From NCBI GenBank assembly GCA_963803085.1, contig CAWDLE010000023.1, forward strand, positions 124,001 to 188,000: DNA of 64,000 nt, read 5' to 3'. Origin of the DNA: JACVRW01 sp963803085 (lineage in GTDB: Bacteria; Actinomycetota; Thermoleophilia; Solirubrobacterales; Thermoleophilaceae). Below the pieces are notes generated by a model. It did no database searches. It was not told the origin of the DNA and saw nothing but the letters and a program-made list of their open reading frames with translations. The position numbers and the translations under genes are program-made. Numbering within the stretch: the first letter of the stretch is position 1; each line of letters begins with the position of its first letter. Shown here piece after piece: positions 17,376-26,275 of the stretch.

Positions 17376-18884
17376 CTAGGCGGCCAGAGGCGCTGCCGGC
17401 TTGGCCGGCACCGCCGGGTTCGAGAACTCGATCCCCTCGTCCTCGAGCGCGCCGCGGCGCATCATCAGTACGTCGCGGATGTAGTTCTGGTAGAGCCGCC
17501 AGGGGGCGCGGCTGCCCTGCTTGGGCAGGGTGTGGATCGAGCGTAGGACGTAGCCTGAGGCCAGGTCGAGGAAGGGCTCAGTGGCCACCGACTGGTCCGG
17601 GGCGCGTGGCGTGGCCTGCCGGAGTCCGTTGGCGTCCATGTGGTGCAGGAGACGGCACACGTACTGCGTGACGAGGTCGCACTTGAGCGTCCAGGACGCG
17701 TTCGTGTAGCCGAGCGCCACCGCCATGTTCGGCACGCCACTCAGCATCATGCCCTTGTAGCCAACGGTCTCCGAGAGATCGACGTCGCGTCCGTCTACGG
17801 CGATCCTCATCCCGCCGAGCATCAGCATGTTCAGGCCGGTGGCGGTCACGATCACGTCGGCCTCGAGCTCCGTGCCCGACTCGAGCTGTAGCCCGTTCTC
17901 GGTGAAGGTCTCGATCCGGTCGGTGACGACCGACGCGCGGCCGGCGCTGAGCGTCTCGAACAGGTCTCCGTCGGGCACGAGGCAGAGGCGCTGGTCCCAG
18001 GGCTGGTAGCGCGGGGCGAAATGCGTGTCGACGTCGTAGCCCTCGGGAAGCCGCTTCATCACGCCTCTGCGGATCAGCCCCTTCATCGCCTTCGGCCAGC
18101 GGCGGCAGGCCAGGAAGAACGCGGCGGGGAGGAGGACGTTCTTCCAGCGCACGATCGAGAACGCGGCCTTCCGCGGCAGCACGCGGCGGAGCAGGTCGGC
18201 GAGCGGGTCGGTGCCGGGCAGGGAGACCACGTAGCTCGGTGAGCGCTGGACCATTGTCACGTGCGCGGCCTCGTCGGCCATGGCCGGCACCAGCGTCACG
18301 GCCGTCGCCCCGCTCCCGATCACCGTCACCCGCTTGCCGGCGTAGTCGAGCGCCTCGGGCCAGTGCTGCGGGTGCACGATCTCGCCTCGGAAGCGCTCGG
18401 TGCCCTCGAAGTGCGGCGTGTATCCCTCGTCGTAGCGGTAGTAGCCCGTGCACATGAACAGGAAGCCGCAGGTGAGCTGCAGCCGCTCGTGCGTGTCCGT
18501 GCGCTCCACGTCCACAGTCCAGCGCGCGTTCTCCGTGGACCATTCGGCCGAGACCACGCGCTGGTGAAAGCGGATCGTGTCGTCGAGCCCGTACTCGCGC
18601 GCGGTGTCCTGGACGTAGCTCCGGATCGAGGGGCCATCTGCGATCGCCTCGGCCTCCGGCCAGGGGCGGAACGGGTAGCCGAGCGTGAACATGTCCGAGT
18701 CCGAGCGGATGCCGGGATACCGGAACAGGTCCCACGTGCCGCCGATCGCATCGCGCGACTCGAGGATGGCGAACGTCTTGCCGGGGCAGCTCATGCGGAG
18801 GTGGCAGCCGGCGCCGATGCCGGAGAGCCCCGCTCCGACTATGAGCACGTCGACATGTTCGGGTGTCTGGGTCGACGTGGTCAC
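17376..18884 (-). CDS. ethA: EthA-like flavin-containing Baeyer-Villiger monooxygenase
   Basis: A 502-residue class B flavoprotein monooxygenase. It has an FAD Rossmann motif GAGLSG (17-22), an NADPH Rossmann motif GSGATA (about 190-195), and the Baeyer-Villiger fingerprint FRGEIVHPQHWP (165-176). Stretches such as GGTWDLFRYPGIRSDSDMFTLG, RSPSYVVSLP, QRLCLVPDGDLF and YKGMMLSGVPNMAVALGYTNASWTLK agree with what I recall of mycobacterial EthA, which activates ethionamide and oxidises ketones. The physiological substrate is unknown. It is a single gene, with no adjacent TetR (EthR-like) regulator. Confidence 0.9.
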   Translation of the reverse strand: MTTSTQTPEHVDVLIVGAGLSGIGAGCHLRMSCPGKTFAILESRDAIGGTWDLFRYPGIRSDSDMFTLGYPFRPWPEAEAIADGPSIRSYVQDTAREYGLDDTIRFHQRVVSAEWSTENARWTVDVERTDTHERLQLTCGFLFMCTGYYRYDEGYTPHFEGTERFRGEIVHPQHWPEALDYAGKRVTVIGSGATAVTLVPAMADEAAHVTMVQRSPSYVVSLPGTDPLADLLRRVLPRKAAFSIVRWKNVLLPAAFFLACRRWPKAMKGLIRRGVMKRLPEGYDVDTHFAPRYQPWDQRLCLVPDGDLFETLSAGRASVVTDRIETFTENGLQLESGTELEADVIVTATGLNMLMLGGMRIAVDGRDVDLSETVGYKGMMLSGVPNMAVALGYTNASWTLKCDLVTQYVCRLLHHMDANGLRQATPRAPDQSVATEPFLDLASGYVLRSIHTLPKQGSRAPWRLYQNYIRDVLMMRRGALEDEGIEFSNPAVPAKPAAPLAA

Positions 18885-18962
18885 AGGCGCTCAGACGTAC
18901 CTTACGGGGGAGTGGCTACCTCGTCACGAACCGCGAGGCGCGGCTTGCCGACGGGAGCGTCG

Positions 18963-20006
18963 TCACCCTGCCGCGCTAGCCCGGCCCGCTCGGCGCATGA
19001 GATACAGGGCAAGCAGCGTCGGCACCACGGCGAGGAGCAGCGGGTAGGCGCCGTTGTAGACCTGGTACGGGACCGTCACCGGCCCGTCCGTGCGGATCAG
19101 GACCCAGGTCAGTGGGTACGCCACGCTCAGCAGTACGAGCCCGCTGGCCAGGGCGGGGGTGGGGTGGGTGCGAGCCCTTCTCCACGTGAGGACAACCGCG
19201 ACGGCCAGAGCGAGGCCCAGGATCCGCAAGAGCGGCCGCGATTCCGTAATCCAGGGCATCGGATAGGGCTCCCCAAGTGAGATCCTTGGCTTTTCGCCCG
19301 GCGAGAAATACGACATCGTGACGGTCGGCTCGCGCGCCGGGCCGGGGAACAGGTACACCGCTGCGACGAGCGCCGGGCCAAGCCCCGCCGCCAGTCGCGC
19401 GTGGACGGCGCTGGCCGGTCGCGCCGGACTGCGCCGCAGGCTGAGCCCGGCGGCCACGAGCAGCAGTGTGGGGAGGAGCGATGCCGCGCCGATGTCGACG
19501 CTCCAGCCGTGGAAGAAGCTGGGCGTGTCGGAGAGGGCCACCTCGGTCCCGAAGCCGACGTAGGGCGACGCCGCCGCCACGAATACGGCGATCGCGCCCG
19601 CGACCGTGAGCCAGCGCCGCTCGAGCGCCGCCCCGATCACGGCCAGGAGCGAGCCGCCCAGCAGCATCGCCCAGCCCTCGCCGAGCGGCCAGTGGTCGTA
19701 GCGCGAGATGAACCCGAAGGTCCAGACCAGCAGGAGCGTGGCTGCCAGCGGGAGGGCCAACAGGGCCAGCGCGTCGCGCCAGGGCGCATGCCGGAGCTCC
19801 GTCGCGGCCAGGCCGATGCGCGTTCGCATGCCCGCCATGGCGAGCGACAGAGACTCGCGCGGCAGTGCGCGCATGCTCGTGGCGTCCACCGCCTCGCGGG
19901 CGCAGTCGCGCACCACGTGGGCGTCGCTCCGGCGCGCCTTCGGGAACGTGATGGTGGCGAGACCAGTGAGCGTGTGGTTGAGGCGACGGCGCGCGCGGGC
20001 TGTCAT
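18963..20006 (-). CDS. Polytopic membrane protein downstream of a PadR regulator
   Basis: A 347-residue protein I do not recognise. A basic, non-conserved N-terminus of ~70 residues is followed by about eight hydrophobic helices (for example DALALLALPLAATLLLVWTFGFI, WLTVAGAIAVFVAAAS, LLPTLLLVAAGLSL, ILGLALAVAVVLTW, LLLAVVPTLLALYLM). The start overlaps the PadR stop in an ATGA, a common arrangement in which PadR controls a membrane or transport protein. It might be a permease-like partner without an ATPase; nothing more can be said. Confidence 0.75.
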   Translation of the reverse strand: MTARARRRLNHTLTGLATITFPKARRSDAHVVRDCAREAVDATSMRALPRESLSLAMAGMRTRIGLAATELRHAPWRDALALLALPLAATLLLVWTFGFISRYDHWPLGEGWAMLLGGSLLAVIGAALERRWLTVAGAIAVFVAAASPYVGFGTEVALSDTPSFFHGWSVDIGAASLLPTLLLVAAGLSLRRSPARPASAVHARLAAGLGPALVAAVYLFPGPAREPTVTMSYFSPGEKPRISLGEPYPMPWITESRPLLRILGLALAVAVVLTWRRARTHPTPALASGLVLLSVAYPLTWVLIRTDGPVTVPYQVYNGAYPLLLAVVPTLLALYLMRRAGRASAAG

Positions 20007-20335
20007 GCGAGCCCCTTCGCCTGTCTCGGCCGGGTGCGGCGCACCTGGACGACGCGTGCGGCCGCGGCCAGCCGGTCGGCCTCCTGGAGGACGGCGTCGC
20101 GCCCGCCGTCGGTGAGCCGGTAGTAGCGCCGCAGCCGGCCCTCCACGGTCTCCTCGCCGTCGATCTCGACGAGCCCTCGTGCCGCCATGCGGTCGAGCGC
20201 GCCGTACAGCGTGCCGGCCGTGAGCCGCACCTCGTCGCCCGAGAGCTCGGCGGCGCGGGAAGAGATCGCGTACCCGTGAAGCGGACCGTCGAGCAGCGCG
20301 GCGAGGACGAAGTAGCTGGCGGGTCGCAGCTCCAT
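20003..20335 (-). CDS. PadR family transcriptional regulator
   Basis: A 110-residue winged-helix PadR repressor: MELRPASYFVLAALLDGPLHGYAISSRAAEL, then TAGTLYGALDRMAARGLVEIDGEETVEGRLRRYYRLTDGGRDAVLQEADRL is a textbook PadR fold with its C-terminal dimer helix. I take the ATG at 20335 because an in-frame GTG four codons upstream overlaps the palindrome at the promoter. It is coupled to the membrane protein downstream and presumably controls both genes. Confidence 0.9.
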   Translation of the reverse strand: MELRPASYFVLAALLDGPLHGYAISSRAAELSGDEVRLTAGTLYGALDRMAARGLVEIDGEETVEGRLRRYYRLTDGGRDAVLQEADRLAAAARVVQVRRTRPRQAKGLA

Positions 20336-20344
20336 ACTGCGAGA

Positions 20345-20360
20345 CACGATATATCGCGTG
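20345..20360. promoter_or_regulatory. Possible PadR operator
   Basis: CACGATATATCGCGTG contains the perfect 10-base palindrome CGATATATCG flanked by CACG/CGTG. AT-rich ATAT-type palindromes are typical PadR sites, and it sits 10 bases upstream of the padR ATG. Support is positional only. Confidence 0.4.
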
Positions 20361-20365
20361 ACGAC

Positions 20366-21601
20366 CTATGTCAACGAGGCAGCGCGGTCCAGCAGCAGCC
20401 TGCGCTCGGGCGCGTTGCGCGTCATCGAAGCCGCCAGCTCGAGCTCCGCACGGGCCTCCTCGTCGCGGCCGAGCTTCGCCAGCAGGTCGCCGCGCACGCT
20501 CGACAGCAGGTGGTACCCGTCGAGCGATCCCTCCACGACGAGCTCGTCCACCAGCTCGAGCCCGGCGGCCGGCCCGAGCAGCATGCCCACCGCAACTGCT
20601 CTGTTCAGCTCCACGACGGGCGACCCGCTGAGCTGGAACAGGCCGTCGTAGAGCGCGACGATCCGCGCCCAGTCCGTCTCCTCCACACTGTGCGCGCGGG
20701 CGTGGCAGGCGGCGATCGCCGCCTGAAGTGCGTACGGGCCGAGCGAGCCGCCCAGTCGCTCCGAACGCTTCAGCGCGGCCAGGCCACGCTGGACGAGCAC
20801 GTGGTCCCAGCGCGCCCGGTCCTGGTCCACCAAAAGGATCGGCTCGCCGCCGGGGCCAACCCGCGCACGTGAGCGCGAGGCCTGGATCTCCATCAGCGAC
20901 ACGAGGCCGTGCACCTCCGGCTCCTCAGGAGCGAGGCCGGCCAGGATGCGCCCGAGGCGCAGCGCCTCCTCACAGAGGCTGGGGCGCAGCCAGTCGTCAC
21001 CCGCCGTGGCGGAGTAGCCCTCGTTGAAGATCAGGTAGATCACCTCGAGCACGGAGGAGAGCCGTTCCGCCAGCTCCTCGCGGCTCGGGTCCTCGAAGGC
21101 GATGCGCGCCTCCGCGAGCGTTCGCTTCGCGCGCACGATGCGCTGCGCCACGGTCGGCTCGGGAACAAGGAACGCTCGCGCGATCTCGTCGGTGGTGAGC
21201 CCGCCGAGCAGGCGCAGGGTGAGCGCGGCCCGCGCCTGCGTCGACAGGACTGGGTGGCACGCCATGAAGATGAGGCGCAGAAGGTCGTCGCCCACGTGGT
21301 CGTCCAGCTCGGCGTCGACGTCCCGTTGCGCCGAGCCGAGCTGGAGCTCGATCTCGCGAGCGAGCTCCTCCTGCTTGCGCTCGAACGTCGTGTCACGCCG
21401 AAGCAGGTCGATCGCCCGGTGCTTGGCCGTGGCCATGAGCCAGGCGCCCGGGTTGTCCGGAACGCCTGACTCGGGCCACTGCTCGAGCGCCGCGACGAGT
21501 GCGTCCTGCGCCAGCTCCTCGGCCAGGCCCACGTCGCGAACGATCCGCGTGAGGCCGGCGATCAGCCTGGCGGACTCGATCCGCCAGACCGTCTCGATCA
21601 C
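20366..21601 (-). CDS. ECF42-type RNA polymerase sigma factor
   Basis: A 411-residue extracytoplasmic-function sigma factor of the ECF42 group (SigJ-like with a long C-terminal extension). Region 2 is WRIESARLIAGLTRIVRDVGLAEELAQDALVAALEQWP...NPGAWLMATAKHRAIDLLRR. Region 4 is ARAALTLRLLGGLTTDEIARAFLVPEPTVAQRIVRAKRTL. The extra ~200-residue helical C-terminal domain (DUF6596/TPR-like, with VIYLIFNEGYSAT and LYDGLFQLSGSPVVELNRAVAV) is the group hallmark. The GTG start was chosen at the IETVWRIESARL boundary. It lies 23 bases after a DGPF gene, the usual partner of ECF42 factors. Confidence 0.93.
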   Translation of the reverse strand: MIETVWRIESARLIAGLTRIVRDVGLAEELAQDALVAALEQWPESGVPDNPGAWLMATAKHRAIDLLRRDTTFERKQEELAREIELQLGSAQRDVDAELDDHVGDDLLRLIFMACHPVLSTQARAALTLRLLGGLTTDEIARAFLVPEPTVAQRIVRAKRTLAEARIAFEDPSREELAERLSSVLEVIYLIFNEGYSATAGDDWLRPSLCEEALRLGRILAGLAPEEPEVHGLVSLMEIQASRSRARVGPGGEPILLVDQDRARWDHVLVQRGLAALKRSERLGGSLGPYALQAAIAACHARAHSVEETDWARIVALYDGLFQLSGSPVVELNRAVAVGMLLGPAAGLELVDELVVEGSLDGYHLLSSVRGDLLAKLGRDEEARAELELAASMTRNAPERRLLLDRAASLT

Positions 21602-21624
21602 ACGGTTCGTGTGAGCGGCCGCTG

Positions 21625-22047
21625 CTACGACTGCTGCTCCTCGACCTGGGCGCGCAGCCGCCGCTCCTGCTCGCGCAGCTCGGGCGTGAACTCGTCGCCG
21701 AAGTCCTCCTCCTCGAAGACGGGGCGCAGCTCGATCTGAACGCCGTCGTCGAACGGGGCACGCTTGATCCACTCGATCGCCTCGTCCATGTCGCGCACCT
21801 GCCATAGCCAGTAGCCCGCGACGAGCTCCTTGGACTCGGTGAACGGGCCGTCGATCACGGTCCGCTTGTCGCCGTCGAAGCGGACGCGCGCGGCCTTGGA
21901 GGTGGGGTGGAGGCCCTCACCGGCGAGCATCACGCCGGCCTTGACGAGCTCCTCGTTGAAGTTGCCCATGTCGGTGAGCATCTTCGCGTCGGGCATCACG
22001 CCCTGTTCGGTGTTCTCGTCGCCTGGAACCAGCACCATGACTCGCAT
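21625..22047 (-). CDS. DGPF/YCII-related protein, partner of the ECF42 sigma factor
   Basis: A 140-residue protein with the YCII/DGPF fold: MRVMVLVPGDE, the signature VIDGPFTESKELVAGYWLWQVRDMDEAIEWIKRAPF, and a C-terminal acidic helix. DGPF genes accompany ECF42 sigma factors and are their typical targets. The start was placed at the second ATG because it has GAAGGAG 8 bases upstream; the first ATG lies inside that ribosome-binding region. A matching ECF42-type promoter is found upstream. Confidence 0.9.
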   Translation of the reverse strand: MRVMVLVPGDENTEQGVMPDAKMLTDMGNFNEELVKAGVMLAGEGLHPTSKAARVRFDGDKRTVIDGPFTESKELVAGYWLWQVRDMDEAIEWIKRAPFDDGVQIELRPVFEEEDFGDEFTPELREQERRLRAQVEEQQS

Positions 22048-22082
22048 TTGTTTCTCCTTCAATCGGGGTCTCTATGCAAGCG

Positions 22083-22108
22083 TCGAACAAGCACCGAGGA
22101 AATCGACA
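22083..22108 (-). promoter_or_regulatory. Probable ECF42-dependent promoter of the DGPF-sigma operon
   Basis: On the minus strand TGTCGA (22108-22103) is followed after 17 bases by CGAC (-10 region, from 22085). This matches the TGTCGA ... CGA/TC motif reported for ECF42 target promoters in Streptomyces. The -10 lies about 36 bases before the DGPF start codon, so the sigma factor probably autoregulates its operon. Confidence 0.65.
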
Positions 22109-22127
22109 CGTTTACACAGAACTTTTT

Positions 22128-22180
22128 CGGAGGCTCAACACATTGGGCAACGAGGACGCGACCAACGTGTTGAGCTTCCG
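22128..22180 (-). terminator. Long stem-loop between the SDR gene and the ECF42 operon
   Basis: CGGAGGCTCAACAC (22128-22141) and GTGTTGAGCTTCCG (22167-22180) pair over 14 positions with one wobble, and TTGG/CCAA extends the stem inward after one mismatch. It lies 44 bases beyond the SDR stop and just upstream of the ECF42 promoter. A terminator for the SDR-side transcript is the simplest reading, although no T-run follows. Confidence 0.5.
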
Positions 22181-22223
22181 GCGCGGCCGCCCTTCGGTGC
22201 TGTCTCTCCTGGCGGCCGCAGCG

Positions 22224-23069
22224 CTACGACGCCGGTGCCGGCTCGGGCCAGCCGTCCACGAAGATGTCGAGCGCCAGGTCGGAGTCCGGCATGCCCGCGT
22301 AGGTATCGAGATCTTTGATGCCCGCCTCCGCCAGCACCTCGTCGTCGATGAACACATTGCCCGTGCAGGAGCGGGGGTCGCGGCTCAGGATCTCGTAGGC
22401 GGCGTCCGCCACGATCGCGGGCATGCGCGAGCGCGCCATCGCCTCGTCGCCGCCGAGCAGGTTCTGAACCGCGGCGGTGGCGATGATGGTGCGTGGCCAG
22501 AGGCAGTTGGCGGCGATGCCGGCCTCCGCCTCGTCGGCGGCCACGCCGAGCGTGATCATCGTCATGCCCATCTTGGAGAGCGTGTAGGCGCTGTGGCCCT
22601 TGAGCCAGCGCGGGTCTGCGGACAGCGGCGGGGAAAGCGTCAGCACGTGCGCGTGGTCCGACTCGCGCAGGTGGGGCAGGCAGGCGCGGGTGACCACGAA
22701 CGTGCCGCGCGCGTTGATCTGCTGCATCAGGTCGAAGCGCTTGACCTCGAGGTCCCGCATCGGGGCGAGGTTGATGGCGCTGGCGTTGTTCACCACCAGG
22801 TCGATGCCGCCGAAGCGCTCCACGGTCTGCGCCACCGCGGTCTCGACGGCGTCGGCGTCGCGGATGTCGCCGACGATCGGCAGCGCCTCGCCGCCCGCCG
22901 CCTCGATCTCCTCGGCGGCGGTGTAGATGGTGCCCGGCAGCTTGGGATGAGGCTCAGCTGTCTTGGCCATCAGGGCGACCTTCACGCCATCACGTGCGGC
23001 GCGCGCTGCGATCGCCAGCCCGATCCCACGGCTGCCGCCCGACATGAACATGACGCGGTCCTTGAGCAT
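22224..23069 (-). CDS. Short-chain dehydrogenase (HSDL2-like)
   Basis: A 281-residue NAD(P)-dependent short-chain dehydrogenase/reductase. The cofactor motif is SGGSRGIG (10-17), followed by NNAS in VVNNASAINLAPM and the catalytic tyrosine-lysine pair as YTLSK. The AKTAEPHPKLPGTIYTAAEEIEAAGG segment is characteristic of the HSDL2-like group associated with lipid metabolism. The first ATG near the motif (MLKDRVMF) was chosen. It lies 10 bases downstream of fgd on the same strand, so it may be the last gene of the fbiC-fgd transcript. Confidence 0.88.
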   Translation of the reverse strand: MLKDRVMFMSGGSRGIGLAIAARAARDGVKVALMAKTAEPHPKLPGTIYTAAEEIEAAGGEALPIVGDIRDADAVETAVAQTVERFGGIDLVVNNASAINLAPMRDLEVKRFDLMQQINARGTFVVTRACLPHLRESDHAHVLTLSPPLSADPRWLKGHSAYTLSKMGMTMITLGVAADEAEAGIAANCLWPRTIIATAAVQNLLGGDEAMARSRMPAIVADAAYEILSRDPRSCTGNVFIDDEVLAEAGIKDLDTYAGMPDSDLALDIFVDGWPEPAPAS

Positions 23070-23079
23070 GGGCGGGAGC

Positions 23080-24066
23080 CTAACCGCGCAGCAAAGGCAG
23101 CACGTCCTCGCCGAACTGCTCGAGGAAGCGCGACTGGTCCTCACCCGGCGCGTGCAGGATCAGCTCGTCGAACCCGAGGTCGATGTACTGGCGGATCCCC
23201 TCCACGATCTCCTCGGGGTTGTCCGAGGTGATGAACCGGGTGTGCGCCCGGTCGGCGTTCTCTTCAGCAACGCGCTCCATCTCGATCGGGTCATCCAACC
23301 CCTCGCGCTGGTCCGGAGGAATCGCCAGCGCAGCCCACCAGCGGCAGCTTTCGAGCGCCCGCTGCGGGTCGCGGTCGTACGAGACCTTGACCTCGATCAT
23401 GCGGCGGATCCCCGAGGGATCGCGCCCGGCCGCCTCGGCGCCCTCCACGACCTTGCCGAGCAGCTCGTCATAGAGCGCCGGGTCCTTGCCGCTCGTGCAG
23501 ATGAAGCCGTCGCCCACGCGTCCCGCGAGCTTCGCGGCGAGCGGCCCCGACGCCGCCACGTAGATCGGCACCGGGGTCTCGGGTCGGTCGTAGATCGTGG
23601 CCTTCGAGGTGCGGTAGTAGTCGCCCTCGAAGTCCACTCGCTCCTCGGTCCACAGCAGCCGGATCAGCTTGATGGCCTCCGCGAGGCGCAGGCGCCGCTC
23701 CTTGCGGCCCGGGAACTCCTGGGCGGTGGCCGGCGTCTCGTTCAGCGCCTCGCCGGTGCCCACGCCGAGGAACACGCGCCCGGGCGCGAGGCAGCCGAGC
23801 GTGCCGAACGACTGCGCGACGACCGACGGGTGGTAGCGCAGCGTGGGCGTCAGGACACTTGTGCCGAGCACGGCACGCTCGGTGGCCACCGCGGCCGCGC
23901 CCAGCCAGGTGAGCGCCGCCGGCGCGTGGCCGCCGTGGTGGCGCCAGGGCTGAAAGTGGTCCGACACGCCGATCATCTCTAGCCCGATCCGCTCCGCCTG
24001 CCGCGAGTACTCGAGCAGCGTGACGGGGTCGAACTGCTCGGCCGAGGCCTTGTACCCGAGCTTCAC
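23080..24066 (-). CDS. fgd: F420-dependent glucose-6-phosphate dehydrogenase
   Basis: A 328-residue luciferase-like TIM barrel that reduces coenzyme F420 with glucose-6-phosphate. It tracks mycobacterial Fgd1 nearly end to end as I recall it: MKLGYKASAEQFDP, SDHFQPWRHHGGHAP, LLGTSVLTPTLRYHP (here VLGTSVLTPTLRYHP), GRVFLGVGTGEALNE, DFEGDYYRTSKATIYD, GDGFICTSGKDPALY and LILHAPGEDQSRFLEQF. The ATG overlaps the fbiC stop (ATGA). Supply of reduced F420 next to F420 synthesis makes biological sense. Confidence 0.92.
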   Translation of the reverse strand: MKLGYKASAEQFDPVTLLEYSRQAERIGLEMIGVSDHFQPWRHHGGHAPAALTWLGAAAVATERAVLGTSVLTPTLRYHPSVVAQSFGTLGCLAPGRVFLGVGTGEALNETPATAQEFPGRKERRLRLAEAIKLIRLLWTEERVDFEGDYYRTSKATIYDRPETPVPIYVAASGPLAAKLAGRVGDGFICTSGKDPALYDELLGKVVEGAEAAGRDPSGIRRMIEVKVSYDRDPQRALESCRWWAALAIPPDQREGLDDPIEMERVAEENADRAHTRFITSDNPEEIVEGIRQYIDLGFDELILHAPGEDQSRFLEQFGEDVLPLLRG

Positions 24067-26262
24067 GCCGCGACCGGCAGGTCGTATCGGCGCCGGATCC
24101 CGTAGAGCGTGTCCCGCTCCGCCGCCGGACGGCCCGCCGCATGCGCCGCGGCGATCAGGTCAGCCGGCTCGAGCTTCACGCCGTGGTAGGAGCCGGCCAG
24201 GCGGCTTATCGACTCCTCCATGAGCGTCCCGCCGAGGTCGTTGATGCCCCAATCGAGCGCCTCGGTGGCGGCGTCGAGCCCCATCTTCACCCAGCTCGCC
24301 TGGAGGTTCGTGATGCTCCGCCCGAGCGCGAGCCGGAACGCCGCTGTGTGCCTCAGGTTGTCCTCGCGCGAGATCTCCTCGATCCCGTGCGTGCGCCCGA
24401 GCATCGTGTGGAACGGGATGAACGAGAGCGGCACGAACTCGGTGAAGCCGCCGGTGCGCTCCTGGAGCTCACGCACCACGCGCATGTGCTCGGCCAGCTC
24501 CCAGGGCTCCTCGATGTGGCCGAACATCACCGTCACGGTGGTCCGCACACCCGCGGCATGGGCGGCCTCGATGATCTCCACCCAGCGCGCCACCGGCAGC
24601 TTGTTGGGCGAGATGCGCTGTCGCACCCCGTCGTGGAGCACCTCGGCGGCGGTGCCCGGAGTGGAGCCGAGGCCCGCGGCCGTCAGGCGCTCGAAGACCT
24701 CCGGGAGCGGCAGCTCGCCGGCCATGAAGTGCAGCTCCATGGGCGAGTACGCGTGCAGGTGGATGTCCGGCGCCTCGTCCTTGGCCACGCGCAGCCAGCC
24801 CTCGTAGTCCTCGATCGTCCAGTCCGGGTGGATCCCCGACTGCATGCAGATTTCGGTGGCCCCGAAGTCCACCGCCTCACGGACCCGGCGGCGGAACTCT
24901 GCCTCGTCGTGCTCGTAGGCGTCGGGCGAGCGGCGGCCCTGGCCGAACCCGCAGAACGCGCACCCGACGGTGCAGACGTTCGAGACGTTGATGTTGCGGT
25001 TCACCACGAACGTGACCGTGTCGCCCGCCAGTTCGCGGCGCAGCGAGTCCGCCGCCTGGCGCATGTCCTCGATCGCCTCCGGCCGGTTCTCGGCGAACAG
25101 CGCCGTGAGCTCGTCCTCGCTCAGCGCACCGCCCGCCTGCGCGCGCTCGATCGCGCCGGGCACAAGCTCCCGCCGGATCGAGCGCTCCTCGCGCCGGCCC
25201 GAAGCGCCGCGCGGGATGAACGACCAGTACTTGACCTTGATCGCGTCGAGCACGCCCTGATCGAGCCAGTCGGGGTTCATGTACTGCGGGTACACGCACA
25301 GGCGCTCGGCGAGCGCCGCCCCGCGCGGGGCGAGCCGCTTGCGCATCTCGTGCACCGACGGGAACGGATGCTCGGGCGAGATGTGATCGCCGTTGGCGGA
25401 CAGCCCACCCAGGTCCGTGGCGCCCTCGTCCACGAGCGGCAGCCACCAGTCCGAGAGGTTCGGCGGGATCTGGATGCCCACGTCCGGCATCAGCCGCCTG
25501 GACTCGCGCACGAGGGCGCGCATGTGGTCGAGCGTGACCTCCGTGGCCCACGCGGGCAGCGGCTCCGCTGCGCCGGCCGCCTGCGTTGTCTGCGCCTCCT
25601 CCGCGATCTCCGCCGGCTCCTCGCCGTAGTAGCGGCGGTGGGGCACGAAGTTCTGAAGGATCACCTCCTGGAGGTGCCCGTACTCGGCGTGCACGGCCGC
25701 GAGCGCCTCCAGGGCCTCGATGCGGTCCTGCTCGGTCTCGCCGATGCCCACGAGGATCCCGCTGGTGAACGGGATGCGCAGCTCACCGGCGGCCCGGATG
25801 GTCTCGAGCCGCAGCGCCGGGTCCTTGGTGGGCGAGCCCTGATGGGCGACCAGGTCCGGCCGCATCGACTCCAGCATCAGACCCCTGGGAGGCGGTCACC
25901 TCCCTGAGCCGGGCGAGATCGTCGCGCGACAGAGCGCCGAGGTTCGTGTGCGGCAGCAGGCCGCGCTCGAGCGCCCGCTCGCAGCACCAGGCCACGTACC
26001 CGACGAAGTCGTCGAAGCCGAGCTCGGCGAGCCGCGCGCGCACGCCGGGGTGGTGGGCGGGGTCGTCGCCCGTGAGCACGAGCAGCTCCTTCACCCGGCG
26101 GCGGACGGCGCCGTCGAGCAGGCGCTCGACCTCATCGGGCTCGTGCAGGTGCGCCCGGTGTGTGGCGAAGGCGCAGTATTTGCAATGCGAGACGCACGTT
26201 CGCGAGAGCGACAGCGTCAGGTTCCGGGAGAAGGTGACGCGGCGCGGCACCACCCACGTCAC
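24063..26262 (-). CDS. fbiC: FbiC, F420 deazaflavin (FO) synthase, interrupted by a frameshift
   Basis: FbiC joins two radical-SAM enzymes, CofG and CofH, that build the deazaflavin FO from a diaminouracil and tyrosine. The N-terminal CofG half has the cluster motif CVSHCKYCAF (CxxxCxxC); the C-terminal CofH half has NVCTVGCAFCGFG. The frame is broken after VTASQG: one extra base in the CCCC run at 25882-25885 shifts into LMLESMRPDL, which continues the conserved VTASQGLMLES. Joined, the product is ~732 residues, shorter at the N-terminus than mycobacterial FbiC (about 856). The start is uncertain; I favour GTG at 26262. The stop overlaps fgd. Confidence 0.9.
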
Positions 26263-26275
26263 GCTACAGCACGGC

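Noticed and set aside
24141..25907. 588-codon plus-strand frame opposite fbiC
   Set aside because: Arg/Leu/Val/His-rich antisense shadow with no domain; the minus strand carries the radical-SAM cysteine motifs.
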